Source: CAZRXG01 sp964603985 | GTDB taxonomy: Bacteria; Chloroflexota; Anaerolineae; Aggregatilineales; UBA3940 | Assembly (NCBI GenBank): GCA_964603985.1 | Contig: CAZRXG010000011.1 | Span: forward strand, 1-64,000 | Reading direction: 5' to 3' | Length of the DNA: 64,000 nucleotides | Shown here: positions 1 to 7,719 of the stretch, piece after piece | Numbering within the stretch: the first letter of the stretch is position 1 | Layout of the letters: every line of letters starts with the position of its first letter | Position numbers and translations under genes: made by a program | The notes under the pieces: model-generated | The model's input: only the letters and a program-made list of their open reading frames with translations | Told to the model about the DNA's origin: nothing | Database searches by the model: none

Positions 1-20
1 GGGAGAGGGGACGTCGCGGG

Positions 21-93
21 GCGACCGGAGGTCGCAGCGAGACAGGGGTGAGGGTAAAGCCCGGAGGGAGCCGTGTTCCGGGTGAGGCGGCTC
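21..93. other. Stem-loop-rich intergenic end of window
   Basis: No gene is visible in the first 96 bases. Several short perfect inverted repeats are packed here: GCGACC/GGTCGC with a 3-nt loop at 21-35, CCCGGA/TCCGGG at 60-82 and GAGCCG/CGGCTC at 68-93. They may be a palindromic intergenic element or extended terminator structure downstream of the minus-strand gene that follows. Confidence 0.35.
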
Positions 94-96
94 GAC

Positions 97-117
97 AAAA
101 AAGCCCCCTTGCGGGGG
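97..117 (-). terminator. Rho-independent terminator of the REC-sugar transferase gene
   Basis: Read on the minus strand, a stem of five G:C pairs (113-117 with 104-108) with a TTGC-type loop is followed by six T residues (102-97). It lies about 40 nt past the stop codon of the gene ending at 160. Confidence 0.75.
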
Positions 118-159
118 TCGAAGCGTCTTTCAGGCTGTCAGGGGGGAGCGTCGGCGCGG

Positions 160-1215
160 TCAGTGCGCGCCGCGCCCCATCAGCACGGCGGAAACGGTGT
201 GGAAGATGATCATCAGGTCGAGCTGCCAGCTCTGGCGCTCGATGTACTCGATATCCAGCTCGACCCGCTCGTCGAAGTCGATATCGCTCCTGCCGCGGAC
301 CTGCCACAACCCCGTCAGGCCGGGCCGCACTTCCAGGCGCTCGGTGTGCCAGAGCTGGTAGGTGTCGGCGGAGAAAGAGGTGGGGCGCGGCCCGACCAGG
401 CTCATATCGCCGCCCAGGATGTTGAATATCTGGGGCAGCTCGTCGAGGCTGGTGCGGCGCAGGAATTTGCCCACACGCGTGATGCGCGGGTCGTCGGTGA
501 TCTTGAAGTCCGGCCAGGTCAGCTCGTTGAGGTGGGCGTACCTGGCTTTGAGGGCCTCGGCGTCTTTCTTCATCGTCCTGAACTTGAACATCTTGAAGCG
601 GCGTCCGCTGAGGCCGGTGCGCTCCTGCACGAAGACGGCCCGGCCGGGTGAATCCAGCAGGACGGCGATGGTGATCAAGGCCATGAGCGGCAGCGCGAAG
701 GGCAGGGCGGCCAGACAGACGGCGATATCGAAGAGGCGCTTGCTGATCTGGTACCCGCGCCGGAACACACCGCTGCGATGGCGGCCCAGCACAATCGGTA
801 CCTTAATCACGTGGTCGGGGACGTAAAGGGCTTCTTCCGAGCTGAGCCTGAAGCGCCTGATGTGGGCCTCGATGCGGAGCCGCAGCTCGGAGTGGTTGAA
901 TGGCTTGACGATGTAGTCGTCGGCACCGCCCTTGAAGCCGATCGTCTTGTCCTGGATGCTGGACTTGGCCGTCAGCATGATGATAGGGACGGTCATGGTC
1001 GTGTCGATCTGGCGCATACGGCTGAGGACTTCGAAGCCGTCCATATGGGGCATCATCACGTCGAGCAGCACGAGGTGGGGTTTCCAACTCTCGGCAAGCT
1101 GCAATGCGCTCGGCCCGTCGTAGGCGGTTTCGATCTCATATCCTTCGTGGGCCAATGTCATGCCGACCATCTTGCACAGCGCAGTGTCGTCGTCCACGAT
1201 CAGGACCCTGGTCAC
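160..1215 (-). CDS. Response regulator receiver fused to polyprenyl-phosphate sugar-1-phosphate transferase
   Basis: The 351-residue protein joins two domains. Residues 1-125 are a REC receiver with the acidic pocket (D8-D10), phospho-acceptor D52 in LLDVMMP, T82 and K104. Residues 155-351 are a bacterial sugar transferase of the WcaJ/PglC type: a membrane helix at about 160-190, KFRTM, the SLDELPQ catalytic Asp-Glu (D258, E259), and SLVGPRP. Family knowledge says such enzymes place the first sugar phosphate on undecaprenyl phosphate. The GTG start at 1215 is preferred over an ATG ten codons upstream because GGAAGGAG lies 7 nt before it and the REC fold begins there. Coupling of phosphorylation to transferase activity is inference. 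The partner kinase is not in the window. Confidence 0.9.
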   Translation of the reverse strand: MTRVLIVDDDTALCKMVGMTLAHEGYEIETAYDGPSALQLAESWKPHLVLLDVMMPHMDGFEVLSRMRQIDTTMTVPIIMLTAKSSIQDKTIGFKGGADDYIVKPFNHSELRLRIEAHIRRFRLSSEEALYVPDHVIKVPIVLGRHRSGVFRRGYQISKRLFDIAVCLAALPFALPLMALITIAVLLDSPGRAVFVQERTGLSGRRFKMFKFRTMKKDAEALKARYAHLNELTWPDFKITDDPRITRVGKFLRRTSLDELPQIFNILGGDMSLVGPRPTSFSADTYQLWHTERLEVRPGLTGLWQVRGRSDIDFDERVELDIEYIERQSWQLDLMIIFHTVSAVLMGRGAH

Positions 1216-1259
1216 CCTACCACTCCTTCCAAAATACCACTTCAATACACCCGCCGCAG

Positions 1260-2153
1260 CTATCCCCCGACTGCGCCATCACCGTTCCCGGCGGGGCTGA
1301 CCTCCTGAGGCATCTCCTGGGATGGGGGAGTGCGGCCCATTAGCGCGTCGGTGGCGGCATCGACCAACCCGCGCAGCGTCACCGCCCTGTCGGGGAACCC
1401 GGCCATCCCGACCCGGAGGTCGATGTCGAGTTCGGTGGACACCTGGCGTTGCAGCCTGGTCGCCGTGCGCTCCGCTTCCACTTCGGTCGTCTCCGGGAGG
1501 AGAATGATGAACTCGTCTTCCTCGACGACGAGCAGGTCGCTGTCCCTCAACTCCTCGGAGAAGAGTTTTGCCAGCCGGGCCTGTACGTAGCGCGGCGCCA
1601 TCGATTCACGAAGGTCGAGCAGTACTCTGTTTAACTTGACCTTGGCGGGGTCAAAGTCGGGGCGTACGACGAGCAGTGTCAGGGGATGCCTGAACCGGCG
1701 GCTGCGTTTGACTTCGCGGTAGAGGTCTTCGGTGTCGGTCGTCTCGTACAGGCGCGGCGGCAGACCGATCTGCCGGAACGTGAGTTTGGCAATGGTGTCT
1801 TCAAAATCCCACACGATGCTGCCAACCTGCTTGACCAGCAGCAGCGTGATCGATATGCTGGCCACCTCGGTGACGGTCACGGGCAGGGCCGAGTTGAAGA
1901 TCGGGTACCTGAGCAGGATCTTGAGCGCGAAGTAAACCACCAGCGTGGGCAGAATGGCGAAGGCGACGCTTACTCGCTCAAAGATGCGCGGCAGGAGTAT
2001 CAGGGCACCCGCCGCCAACGGCGTCAGGACGTACACAAAGCTCGCAATGTTGATAGGCTCGTTGATCCGTTCGACGTTGTAGAACAGGAAAAGCCACCAG
2101 ATCAATACACCCAGCCAGATACGCAGTTTCAGCATTGTGTTGCGCCGCTCCAT
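1260..2153 (-). CDS. Membrane protein with degenerate GGDEF-like domain
   Basis: The 297-residue protein has three or four hydrophobic helices in residues 8-115, then a cytoplasmic region (about 135-270) with the layout of a diguanylate cyclase: a FRHPLTLLVVRPD strand, a DSDLLVVEEDEFIILLPET hairpin and an EAERTATRL helix. The signature reads EEDEF (211-215) rather than GGDEF, so the two glycines that contact substrate are missing and cyclase activity is doubtful; sensing or nucleotide binding is possible. It ends 45 nt before the REC-sugar transferase start on the same strand, so co-transcription and a role in polysaccharide control are likely. The start is uncertain: M1, or M7 at 2135. Confidence 0.75.
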   Translation of the reverse strand: MERRNTMLKLRIWLGVLIWWLFLFYNVERINEPINIASFVYVLTPLAAGALILLPRIFERVSVAFAILPTLVVYFALKILLRYPIFNSALPVTVTEVASISITLLLVKQVGSIVWDFEDTIAKLTFRQIGLPPRLYETTDTEDLYREVKRSRRFRHPLTLLVVRPDFDPAKVKLNRVLLDLRESMAPRYVQARLAKLFSEELRDSDLLVVEEDEFIILLPETTEVEAERTATRLQRQVSTELDIDLRVGMAGFPDRAVTLRGLVDAATDALMGRTPPSQEMPQEVSPAGNGDGAVGG

Positions 2154-2560
2154 CCTCAGTGACCGACATACGGAGATCTATAGGACCGGGGGGATGACGC
2201 GCGGGTGCTCCTGAGAACGCAAAGGACCAGGGAAAAGGCCCTTTTTCCTTCGGTGCTCCGGGTGGATTGAAAACTACGACGAGTTGCAGCGACGCCGGGC
2301 TGCACGAGGGGCAGGCGCAAGGCCCACCCCCGGCGCATCAGGAGAAACCTCCCTCGGTCAAATTACCCCTAAAGCTGTCCGGTAAGAAACCCAATTGAAA
2401 TCAGAGTTTTTTGTTCGATTTAATGGTAAATCTGGATATAATTTTATCGTTGCCATTTTAGTCTACCCGGCTGCGCGGGTACATAGGTCTAAGGAGCTAT
2501 TTCCGCCGCAAAATGGCCGGAGACTCACTTTATTATACTCTGAAATCGCGAGAAAATTCT
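2154..2560. other. Divergent intergenic region with plus-strand promoter candidate
   Basis: About 400 bases separate divergent genes. An AT-rich stretch contains TATAAT at 2437-2442 on the plus strand, with only a weak -35 match (TTCGAT at 2414-2419, 17-nt spacing). An AAGGAG lies at 2491-2496. No convincing gene is present. Confidence 0.4.
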
Positions 2561-3754
2561 ATGGTAATTGTGGTTTTGTTATGGTTGTGTGTGGGGATGA
2601 TCGCCTATACCTACTTCGGGTATCCTCTGCTGCTGGCGGCGCTGGCACGGCTCAGGCCAAAGCCGCAGCCGCCCGCGTCGCCGCTGCCCTCCGTGACGCT
2701 GCTGATCGCGGCCTACAACGAGGAAGCTGTCATTGCGCGCAAGCTGGACGACAGCCTGGCGCTCGACTATCCGCGCGAGCGGCTGCAAATCCTGGTCGCA
2801 GCCGATGGCTCGGACGACCGGACGGTCGAGATCGTGCAGGGCTACGGTGATCAGGGCGTGGAGCTTGCCTACAGCCCGGAGCGGCGGGGGAAGATGGCGG
2901 CCATCAACCGGGCGATACGCCTGGCGCGCGGGGAGATCGTGGTCTTCTCCGATGCCAACAACCTGTACGACCCCCAGGCCGTCCGCGAGCTGGTTGCGCC
3001 GTTTGGCGACCCGGCGGTGGGGGCGGTCACGGGGGCCAAGCGGATCGCCGAGGAAGAAGGGGGACTGAGCCGGTCGGAGGGGCTTTACTGGAAGTACGAG
3101 TCATTCATCAAGCAGCAGGAGACACGGCTGGGATGCGCCATCGGCGCGGCGGGCGAGATCCTGGCGATCCGGCGCGAGCTGTTCAGGCCGCCGCCGGAGA
3201 ACATCATCAATGACGATTTTTACATCGCGGCGCACATCGCGCGGCGGGGTTACCGCGTCGTCTACACACCGGAGGCGCGCTCCTACGAGCCGGTGTCGGC
3301 GTCGGCGGAGGATGAGAAGATGCGCCGCGCGCGGATCGTGGCCGGTCGTTACCAGATCGTGCGGCACGCGCACAGGCTGCTGCCGCCGGGCCGCCCGCTG
3401 GTGGCCTGGCAGATGATCTCGCACAAGTTCCTGCGCCCGCTGGTGCCCCTGGCGATGATCGGTGCGCTGGCGGCCAACGTGGTGGCTGTCGTCCGGCCTG
3501 TGGCGGGGTGGGGACGCTCGCCGCTGCTGCTGGCCCCGCCCACCAACTGGATCCTGCTGGGCCTACAGGTGGTGTTCTACGGCCTGGCGTGGATCGGCAG
3601 CCGCGTCCAGGTCGGTGGGTGGGTCGGCAGACTGCTGTACCTGCCGACGTTCCTGGTCAACAGCAACCTGGCCGCGCTGACCGGGCTGGTCAACTACGTC
3701 ACCGGCAGGCAGAGCCACGTGTGGCAGCGGGTGCAGCGCAGTGAGCGGGCGTGA
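2561..3754 (+). CDS. Membrane glycosyltransferase family 2
   Basis: The 397-residue protein has an N-terminal membrane helix (residues 1-25), a GT-A fold catalytic domain starting with VTLLIAAYNEE, metal/UDP-sugar motifs AADGSDDRT and FSDANN, the acceptor-loop motif NDDFY, then two or three C-terminal membrane helices from about residue 290. This is the layout of processive or EPS-type GT2 enzymes that add sugars at the inner membrane. A full QxxRW motif is not seen; RIVAGRYQ stands in its place. The start at 2561 (MVIVVLLW) begins the membrane helix; an in-frame ATG at 2513 has AAGGAG 16 nt upstream and is an alternative. It heads a plus-strand operon with the GT4 and deacetylase genes. Confidence 0.85.
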   Translation: MVIVVLLWLCVGMIAYTYFGYPLLLAALARLRPKPQPPASPLPSVTLLIAAYNEEAVIARKLDDSLALDYPRERLQILVAADGSDDRTVEIVQGYGDQGVELAYSPERRGKMAAINRAIRLARGEIVVFSDANNLYDPQAVRELVAPFGDPAVGAVTGAKRIAEEEGGLSRSEGLYWKYESFIKQQETRLGCAIGAAGEILAIRRELFRPPPENIINDDFYIAAHIARRGYRVVYTPEARSYEPVSASAEDEKMRRARIVAGRYQIVRHAHRLLPPGRPLVAWQMISHKFLRPLVPLAMIGALAANVVAVVRPVAGWGRSPLLLAPPTNWILLGLQVVFYGLAWIGSRVQVGGWVGRLLYLPTFLVNSNLAALTGLVNYVTGRQSHVWQRVQRSERA

Positions 3755-3776
3755 CGAGCGGGCGGAAAGGATCGCC

Positions 3777-5009
3777 ATGACCGGTAAGACACATCCCAAC
3801 GAGGCTGTGCGGCGGTCAGAGGACGGCGGCGAGATGCCCCGGACGCTGATCGTTGACCTGGCGGTGCGCTACGGCGGCGTCAGCTCGCGGGTGCTGAGCC
3901 TGCTGGGCGGCCTGCCCGCCGGTCGTGCCGCGCTTGCCGGGTTGGCGGGGAGTGCGATCACACGGCGCGCCCAGGCGCTCGGCCTGGCGGTGCACACCGT
4001 CGGAGCGAGCAAGGCCGACCCGCGCATCGTGGGGCGGTTGGTGCGCGTGATCCGTGACGGTGGCTACCGGGTGCTTGACACGCAGAACGTCCAGTCGAAG
4101 CTGTGGGGCAGCCTGGCTGCCGCGCGCACCGGGGCGGCGCTGGTCTCGACGCTGCATAGCTGGTATGAGGACGAGCACGGTGGGAGCCTGAAAGGGCGCA
4201 TCTACCAGGCCATCGAGCGGATGACGAGCCGCAGCCTCGACCTGACCATCACCGTCTCGTCGCAGGGGCGCGAGAGGGCGCTTGCGAGCGGGGTGCCGCA
4301 GGAGGCCATCGCGCTGATCCTGAACGCGGTCGAGATCGACCCGGAGTCGGTGCCCGGCGACCGGGCCTGGTTGGGCGGTAGGTTCGACCTGCCGGACGAC
4401 GCGATCACATGCTGCGCCGTCGGGCGGCTGGTGCAGCAGAAGGGCTACTCGGATCTGGTGGAGGCCATCGGGCAGATGAGGGACGAGCATCCTGGCCTGT
4501 ACTGCCTGATCGTGGGGGGGGGACGCTATCACGACGAGCTGGCCGGTCAGATCGCCGCCGCAGGATTGGAGGAACGCGTGCGCCTGTCGGGCTTTCAGGA
4601 GCGTGACGAGGTGCTCTCGATTGTCAAGGCCAGCGACATCTTCGTCATGCCGTCGCGGTCGGAGGGAACGCCGGTGGCGCTGCTCGAAGCGGCGGCGCTG
4701 GCCCGCCCGATCCTGGCGACGCGCGTTGGGGGTATACCCGAGATGGTGACGGATGGGGAGCAGGCGCTGCTCGTCGAGCCGGGGGACAGTGTAGCGCTCG
4801 CGGCGGGTCTGCGCCGTCTGTGTGATGACCCGGCGCTGGCGACGCGGCTGGGGGCCCAGGCGCGCGAGCGCGTGGATCGCGAGTTCGGACTGGAGGCGCA
4901 GATCGAGGCCACACAGCGCGCGTACTGGGAGGCGTGGGCGCGAAGCCGACGACGCCTGGCAGATCATGGGGAACCGGGGCCGGAAAAAGGGGGCCGAGAT
5001 GCAGGGTGA
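3777..5009 (+). CDS. Glycosyltransferase family 4
   Basis: A GT-B enzyme of about 410 residues. The N-terminal half has the glycine-rich YGGVSSRVLSLL acceptor-side motif. The C-terminal half has VGRLVQQKGYSDLVEAI and the E-x7-E sugar-nucleotide motif in SRSEGTPVALLEAAALARPILATRVGGIPEMV. It transfers a sugar from a nucleotide donor to the growing repeat unit, as its family does; donor and acceptor cannot be told from sequence. GGAAAGG lies 6 nt before the ATG at 3777; an earlier in-frame ATG at 3741 would overlap the upstream gene. It overlaps the downstream deacetylase start by 11 nt, indicating translational coupling. Confidence 0.9.
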   Translation: MTGKTHPNEAVRRSEDGGEMPRTLIVDLAVRYGGVSSRVLSLLGGLPAGRAALAGLAGSAITRRAQALGLAVHTVGASKADPRIVGRLVRVIRDGGYRVLDTQNVQSKLWGSLAAARTGAALVSTLHSWYEDEHGGSLKGRIYQAIERMTSRSLDLTITVSSQGRERALASGVPQEAIALILNAVEIDPESVPGDRAWLGGRFDLPDDAITCCAVGRLVQQKGYSDLVEAIGQMRDEHPGLYCLIVGGGRYHDELAGQIAAAGLEERVRLSGFQERDEVLSIVKASDIFVMPSRSEGTPVALLEAAALARPILATRVGGIPEMVTDGEQALLVEPGDSVALAAGLRRLCDDPALATRLGAQARERVDREFGLEAQIEATQRAYWEAWARSRRRLADHGEPGPEKGGRDAG

Positions 5010-6051
5010 TCGCGGCGGGCACGAGCGGCGAAGCGTCACGGGGCGGGCGCTGGATCTGATGTTCCGGCTGGGCGTGTTTGACGCGGTTCACGCCGCACAT
5101 CCGCGTCGCCTGACGGCAATCAACTACCACCGCGTCGATGACCCGCACCGCGCGGACTTCGACACGTTCAAGCCGAACGTCAGCGCCACGCCGGACGCCT
5201 TCGCAGCGCAGATGGACTACGTGCGGCGGCGGTTCAACGTGGTGAGCATCGGGGAGGTGGCTGCCTGGTTGAAGGGCGATGGTGACCTGCCGCCCTATCC
5301 CGCGCTGATCACGTTTGACGATGGCTACCGAGACAATCTAACGAATGCCTACCCGATCCTGAAGGCGCGCGATCTCCCCGCCGTGATCTTCCTGGCGAGC
5401 GATTACATCGGCAGCGCGTCTCCCTTCCTCTGGGATCTGGCGGCGTACTGCTTCCACCACACGCGGCGGGATGGAGCCGACCTGCCCGTCAGCGGAGCGC
5501 GGAACTGGGCCGGTGCAGGCAGCCGCGAGGTGGTGATGATGGAGTGGCTCGAGGCGCTCAAGGCGTTCCCCGATGGCGAGATGCGGGAGGCGGTTGGGCG
5601 GCTGCCAGACCTGCTCGACGTGGCCGTGCCGGAGAATGCCTTCGCCGGGCTGCACCTGACGTGGGACCAGGTGCGCGAGCTGGTGGCCGGGGGGATCGAC
5701 ATGGGCGCGCACACCATGAGCCACCCGATTCTGACGCGTGTGTCCCCCGAACGGGCGCGGGAAGAGGTGGCCGGGTCGAGGTGGCGGGTTGAGGCGGAGA
5801 CCGGTGGGCCGGTGGTGGGCTTTGCCTATCCCAATGGGCAGGCGGCGGACTTCAGCCCGGCGATTGGGGCGATGGTGCGCGAGAGCGGGTTCGGGGCGGC
5901 GTTCTCGCTGGTGATGGGGCCGACCTCCTACCGCGAGGCGCGGCGCAGCCCGATGGCGATCCGGCGCGTGTTCGTCGGGCGGTGGGACACACTGCCGCGC
6001 TTCGCTGCCAAGGTCAGCGGCTTCCAGCGGTTGGTGGGGCTGCCGCGATGA
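4999..6051 (+). CDS. Polysaccharide deacetylase (NodB/CE4 family)
   Basis: A protein of about 350 residues with NodB-homology motifs: TFDDGYRDN (catalytic Asp-Asp) and GAHTMSHPIL (metal-binding His pair), followed by FAYPNG. Family members remove N- or O-acetyl groups from glycans. No signal peptide is evident, so it may act on lipid-linked precursors at the cytoplasmic face or be exported otherwise. The start at 4999 follows a purine-rich AAAAAGGGGG; longer in-frame starts lie inside the upstream gene. It is the last gene of the three-gene plus-strand operon. A weak GAATAC/GTATTC hairpin and a T run follow the stop. Confidence 0.88.
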   Translation: MQGDRGGHERRSVTGRALDLMFRLGVFDAVHAAHPRRLTAINYHRVDDPHRADFDTFKPNVSATPDAFAAQMDYVRRRFNVVSIGEVAAWLKGDGDLPPYPALITFDDGYRDNLTNAYPILKARDLPAVIFLASDYIGSASPFLWDLAAYCFHHTRRDGADLPVSGARNWAGAGSREVVMMEWLEALKAFPDGEMREAVGRLPDLLDVAVPENAFAGLHLTWDQVRELVAGGIDMGAHTMSHPILTRVSPERAREEVAGSRWRVEAETGGPVVGFAYPNGQAADFSPAIGAMVRESGFGAAFSLVMGPTSYREARRSPMAIRRVFVGRWDTLPRFAAKVSGFQRLVGLPR

Positions 6052-6176
6052 ATACTCCGGGTATTCAGACACATTTTTCGGTAACATTTCACTTGCGCGG
6101 ATAGAACAAAAATTCTATCATTGTAGCGAGCTTATCCGGGCCGAAGACCGGCTGCGCGTGGCAGTTCGACAGAATG

Positions 6177-6211
6177 TGCTATAATTTCATTAACTTTGTT
6201 CGTTAATGAAA
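6177..6211 (+). promoter_or_regulatory. Promoter and operator palindrome of the higBA-type operon
   Basis: An extended -10 (TGC before TATAAT at 6180-6185) is overlapped by a perfect inverted repeat: TTTCATTAAC at 6185-6194, 7-nt spacer, GTTAATGAAA at 6202-6211. The right arm contains the toxin ATG at 6206. There is no good -35 and no Shine-Dalgarno before the ATG. The geometry suits autorepression by the downstream HTH antitoxin. Confidence 0.7.
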
Positions 6212-6565
6212 CGTAGCGAGTTCGCCGGTTTGGACATTGTCTTTGCGTCAGAGAAGCTCCGTAAGGAATGCAACGATTACAGGCTGTTGCAGCGTCGGCA
6301 TGGCAAAGTGAGGGCCAAGCGTCTCAAACAGCGGCTTGACGATCTCCGAGCGGCCGAGACGCTGGAGGACATGCGGCATCTGCCCGGACGCTGCCACGAG
6401 CTGAAGGGAGAACGAGCGGGCCAGTTGTCTCTGGATCTGGATCACCCGCGTCGTCTTATCTTTGAGCCAGCCGACGAACCGGTGCCGAGAAAACCTGACG
6501 GTGGTTTGGATTGGGCGAAGGTGACGGCCGTCGAGATCATTGGTGTGGAGGATACGCATGAGTGA
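6206..6565 (+). CDS. higB: HigB-type toxin (RelE superfamily mRNA interferase)
   Basis: The 119-residue product matches the HigB/plasmid-maintenance killer family in its C-terminal core: CHELKGERAGQLSLDLDHPRRLIFEP, with the basic and aromatic residues used in ribosome-dependent mRNA cleavage. Its N-terminus (SEFAGLDIVFAS) also follows the family. The gene precedes its antitoxin and overlaps it by 8 nt, the typical higBA order. It lacks a Shine-Dalgarno, as if the transcript were leaderless or nearly so. The pair lies between polysaccharide genes of different transcription units and is less GC-rich than its neighbours, suggesting insertion by transfer. Confidence 0.85.
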   Translation: MKRSEFAGLDIVFASEKLRKECNDYRLLQRRHGKVRAKRLKQRLDDLRAAETLEDMRHLPGRCHELKGERAGQLSLDLDHPRRLIFEPADEPVPRKPDGGLDWAKVTAVEIIGVEDTHE

Positions 6566-7658
6566 CAGAGTGCAAAATGAATACCAACCTGACTATGTTT
6601 CTCCGCCGGGTGAGACGTTGCAGGAAACGCTGGAAACCATTGGCATGTCTCAGGCTGAATTGGCGAGACGGACCGGTCGCCCAAGCAAGACGATCAACGA
6701 GATTGTGCAGGGAAAGGCCGCCATCACTCCTGAGACTGCTTTGCAGCTCGAACGGGTGTTGGGGATTCGCGCGGGCTTCTGGATCAGGCGTGAGCAGCAG
6801 TATCGCGAGTCGCTGGCACGCCAGAAGGAAGAAGAGTCCCTGGCACAGGAAGTGGCGTGGCTAAAGGAAGTCCCTGTCAAGGACATGGTTGACAAGGGCT
6901 GGATTCAGTCCTTCGACGATGACGTGCAGCAGTTGCGAGAGGTGTTAAGCTTCTTTGGAGTTGCCTCCCAAGAGCAGTGGCGGGTTGTATGGCGGAGTAA
7001 GCCGGTTGCGTTTCGCCAATCCCCCGCCTTTCAAGCCGACCCTGTGGCCGTGGCCGCGTGGCTGCGAGAAGGGGAGCTGACGGCGCAGAACATTGAGTGT
7101 GCGCCATACGACGAAGCTCTATTTCGCGAGGCGCTTCTCAAGATACGCGCACTGACAGTTGCGCCGCCGGATGTGTTTCAGCCGGAGCTAATCAGGTTGT
7201 GCGCCGGGGCCGGTGTGGCCGTCGCTTTTGTGCCCCAGTTACCAAAGACGAGGGCCAGCGGTGCCACCTGTTGGCTGACCCCTAAGAAGGCATTAATTCA
7301 AATCAGCCTGCGATATAAGAGCAACGACCAGCTCTGGTTTACCTTCTTCCACGAGGCGGGCCACATTCTGCTGCATGGGAAGAGGGCCATCTTCCTTGAG
7401 GATGAGGGCGTGGACAACGAACAGGAGCAAGAGGCGGACAAGTTCGCAGCCGACATGCTGATCCCACCAGCAGATTGGCAGCGATTGGTGGGACTTGTGC
7501 CATCAGACAGGCACGTCAGCAAGGCTGCAATTCGTGATTTTGCCGCCGGGATCGGCATTGCCCCCGGTATTGTGGTGGGGCGGCTGCAACACGAAGGGCT
7601 GCTGCCTTACAGCCACTGCAATGACCTGAAGGTCCGGTTGGCCTGGGCAGACGACTAA
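6558..7658 (+). CDS. higA: HigA-like antitoxin with fused ImmA/IrrE metallopeptidase domain
   Basis: The 366-residue protein has an XRE/HigA helix-turn-helix (about residues 18-75: GETLQETLETIGMSQAELA, PSKTINEIVQG) and a C-terminal ImmA/IrrE-type zinc peptidase domain with FFHEAGHILLH (HExxH) and a downstream EQEADKFAADML glutamate. Classical HigA is near 100 residues; this long form belongs to the ImmA-fused antitoxin class. It likely neutralizes HigB and represses the operon at the upstream palindrome; the peptidase role is inference. GGAG lies 7 nt before the ATG at 6558. Confidence 0.88.
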   Translation: MSDRVQNEYQPDYVSPPGETLQETLETIGMSQAELARRTGRPSKTINEIVQGKAAITPETALQLERVLGIRAGFWIRREQQYRESLARQKEEESLAQEVAWLKEVPVKDMVDKGWIQSFDDDVQQLREVLSFFGVASQEQWRVVWRSKPVAFRQSPAFQADPVAVAAWLREGELTAQNIECAPYDEALFREALLKIRALTVAPPDVFQPELIRLCAGAGVAVAFVPQLPKTRASGATCWLTPKKALIQISLRYKSNDQLWFTFFHEAGHILLHGKRAIFLEDEGVDNEQEQEADKFAADMLIPPADWQRLVGLVPSDRHVSKAAIRDFAAGIGIAPGIVVGRLQHEGLLPYSHCNDLKVRLAWADD

Positions 7659-7676
7659 AGCAAACCGGGCAGAAGA

Positions 7677-7714
7677 CCCCATGCATCGGCTCCATGCCTC
7701 TTGCATGGGGCCGC
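7677..7714 (+). terminator. Probable terminator between convergent operons
   Basis: CCCCATGCA (7677-7685) pairs with TGCATGGGG (7702-7710), followed by CCGCTCTTTT. It lies 19 nt after the antitoxin stop and just before the convergent polysaccharide operon end, so it may serve both strands. Confidence 0.6.
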
Positions 7715-7719
7715 TCTTT

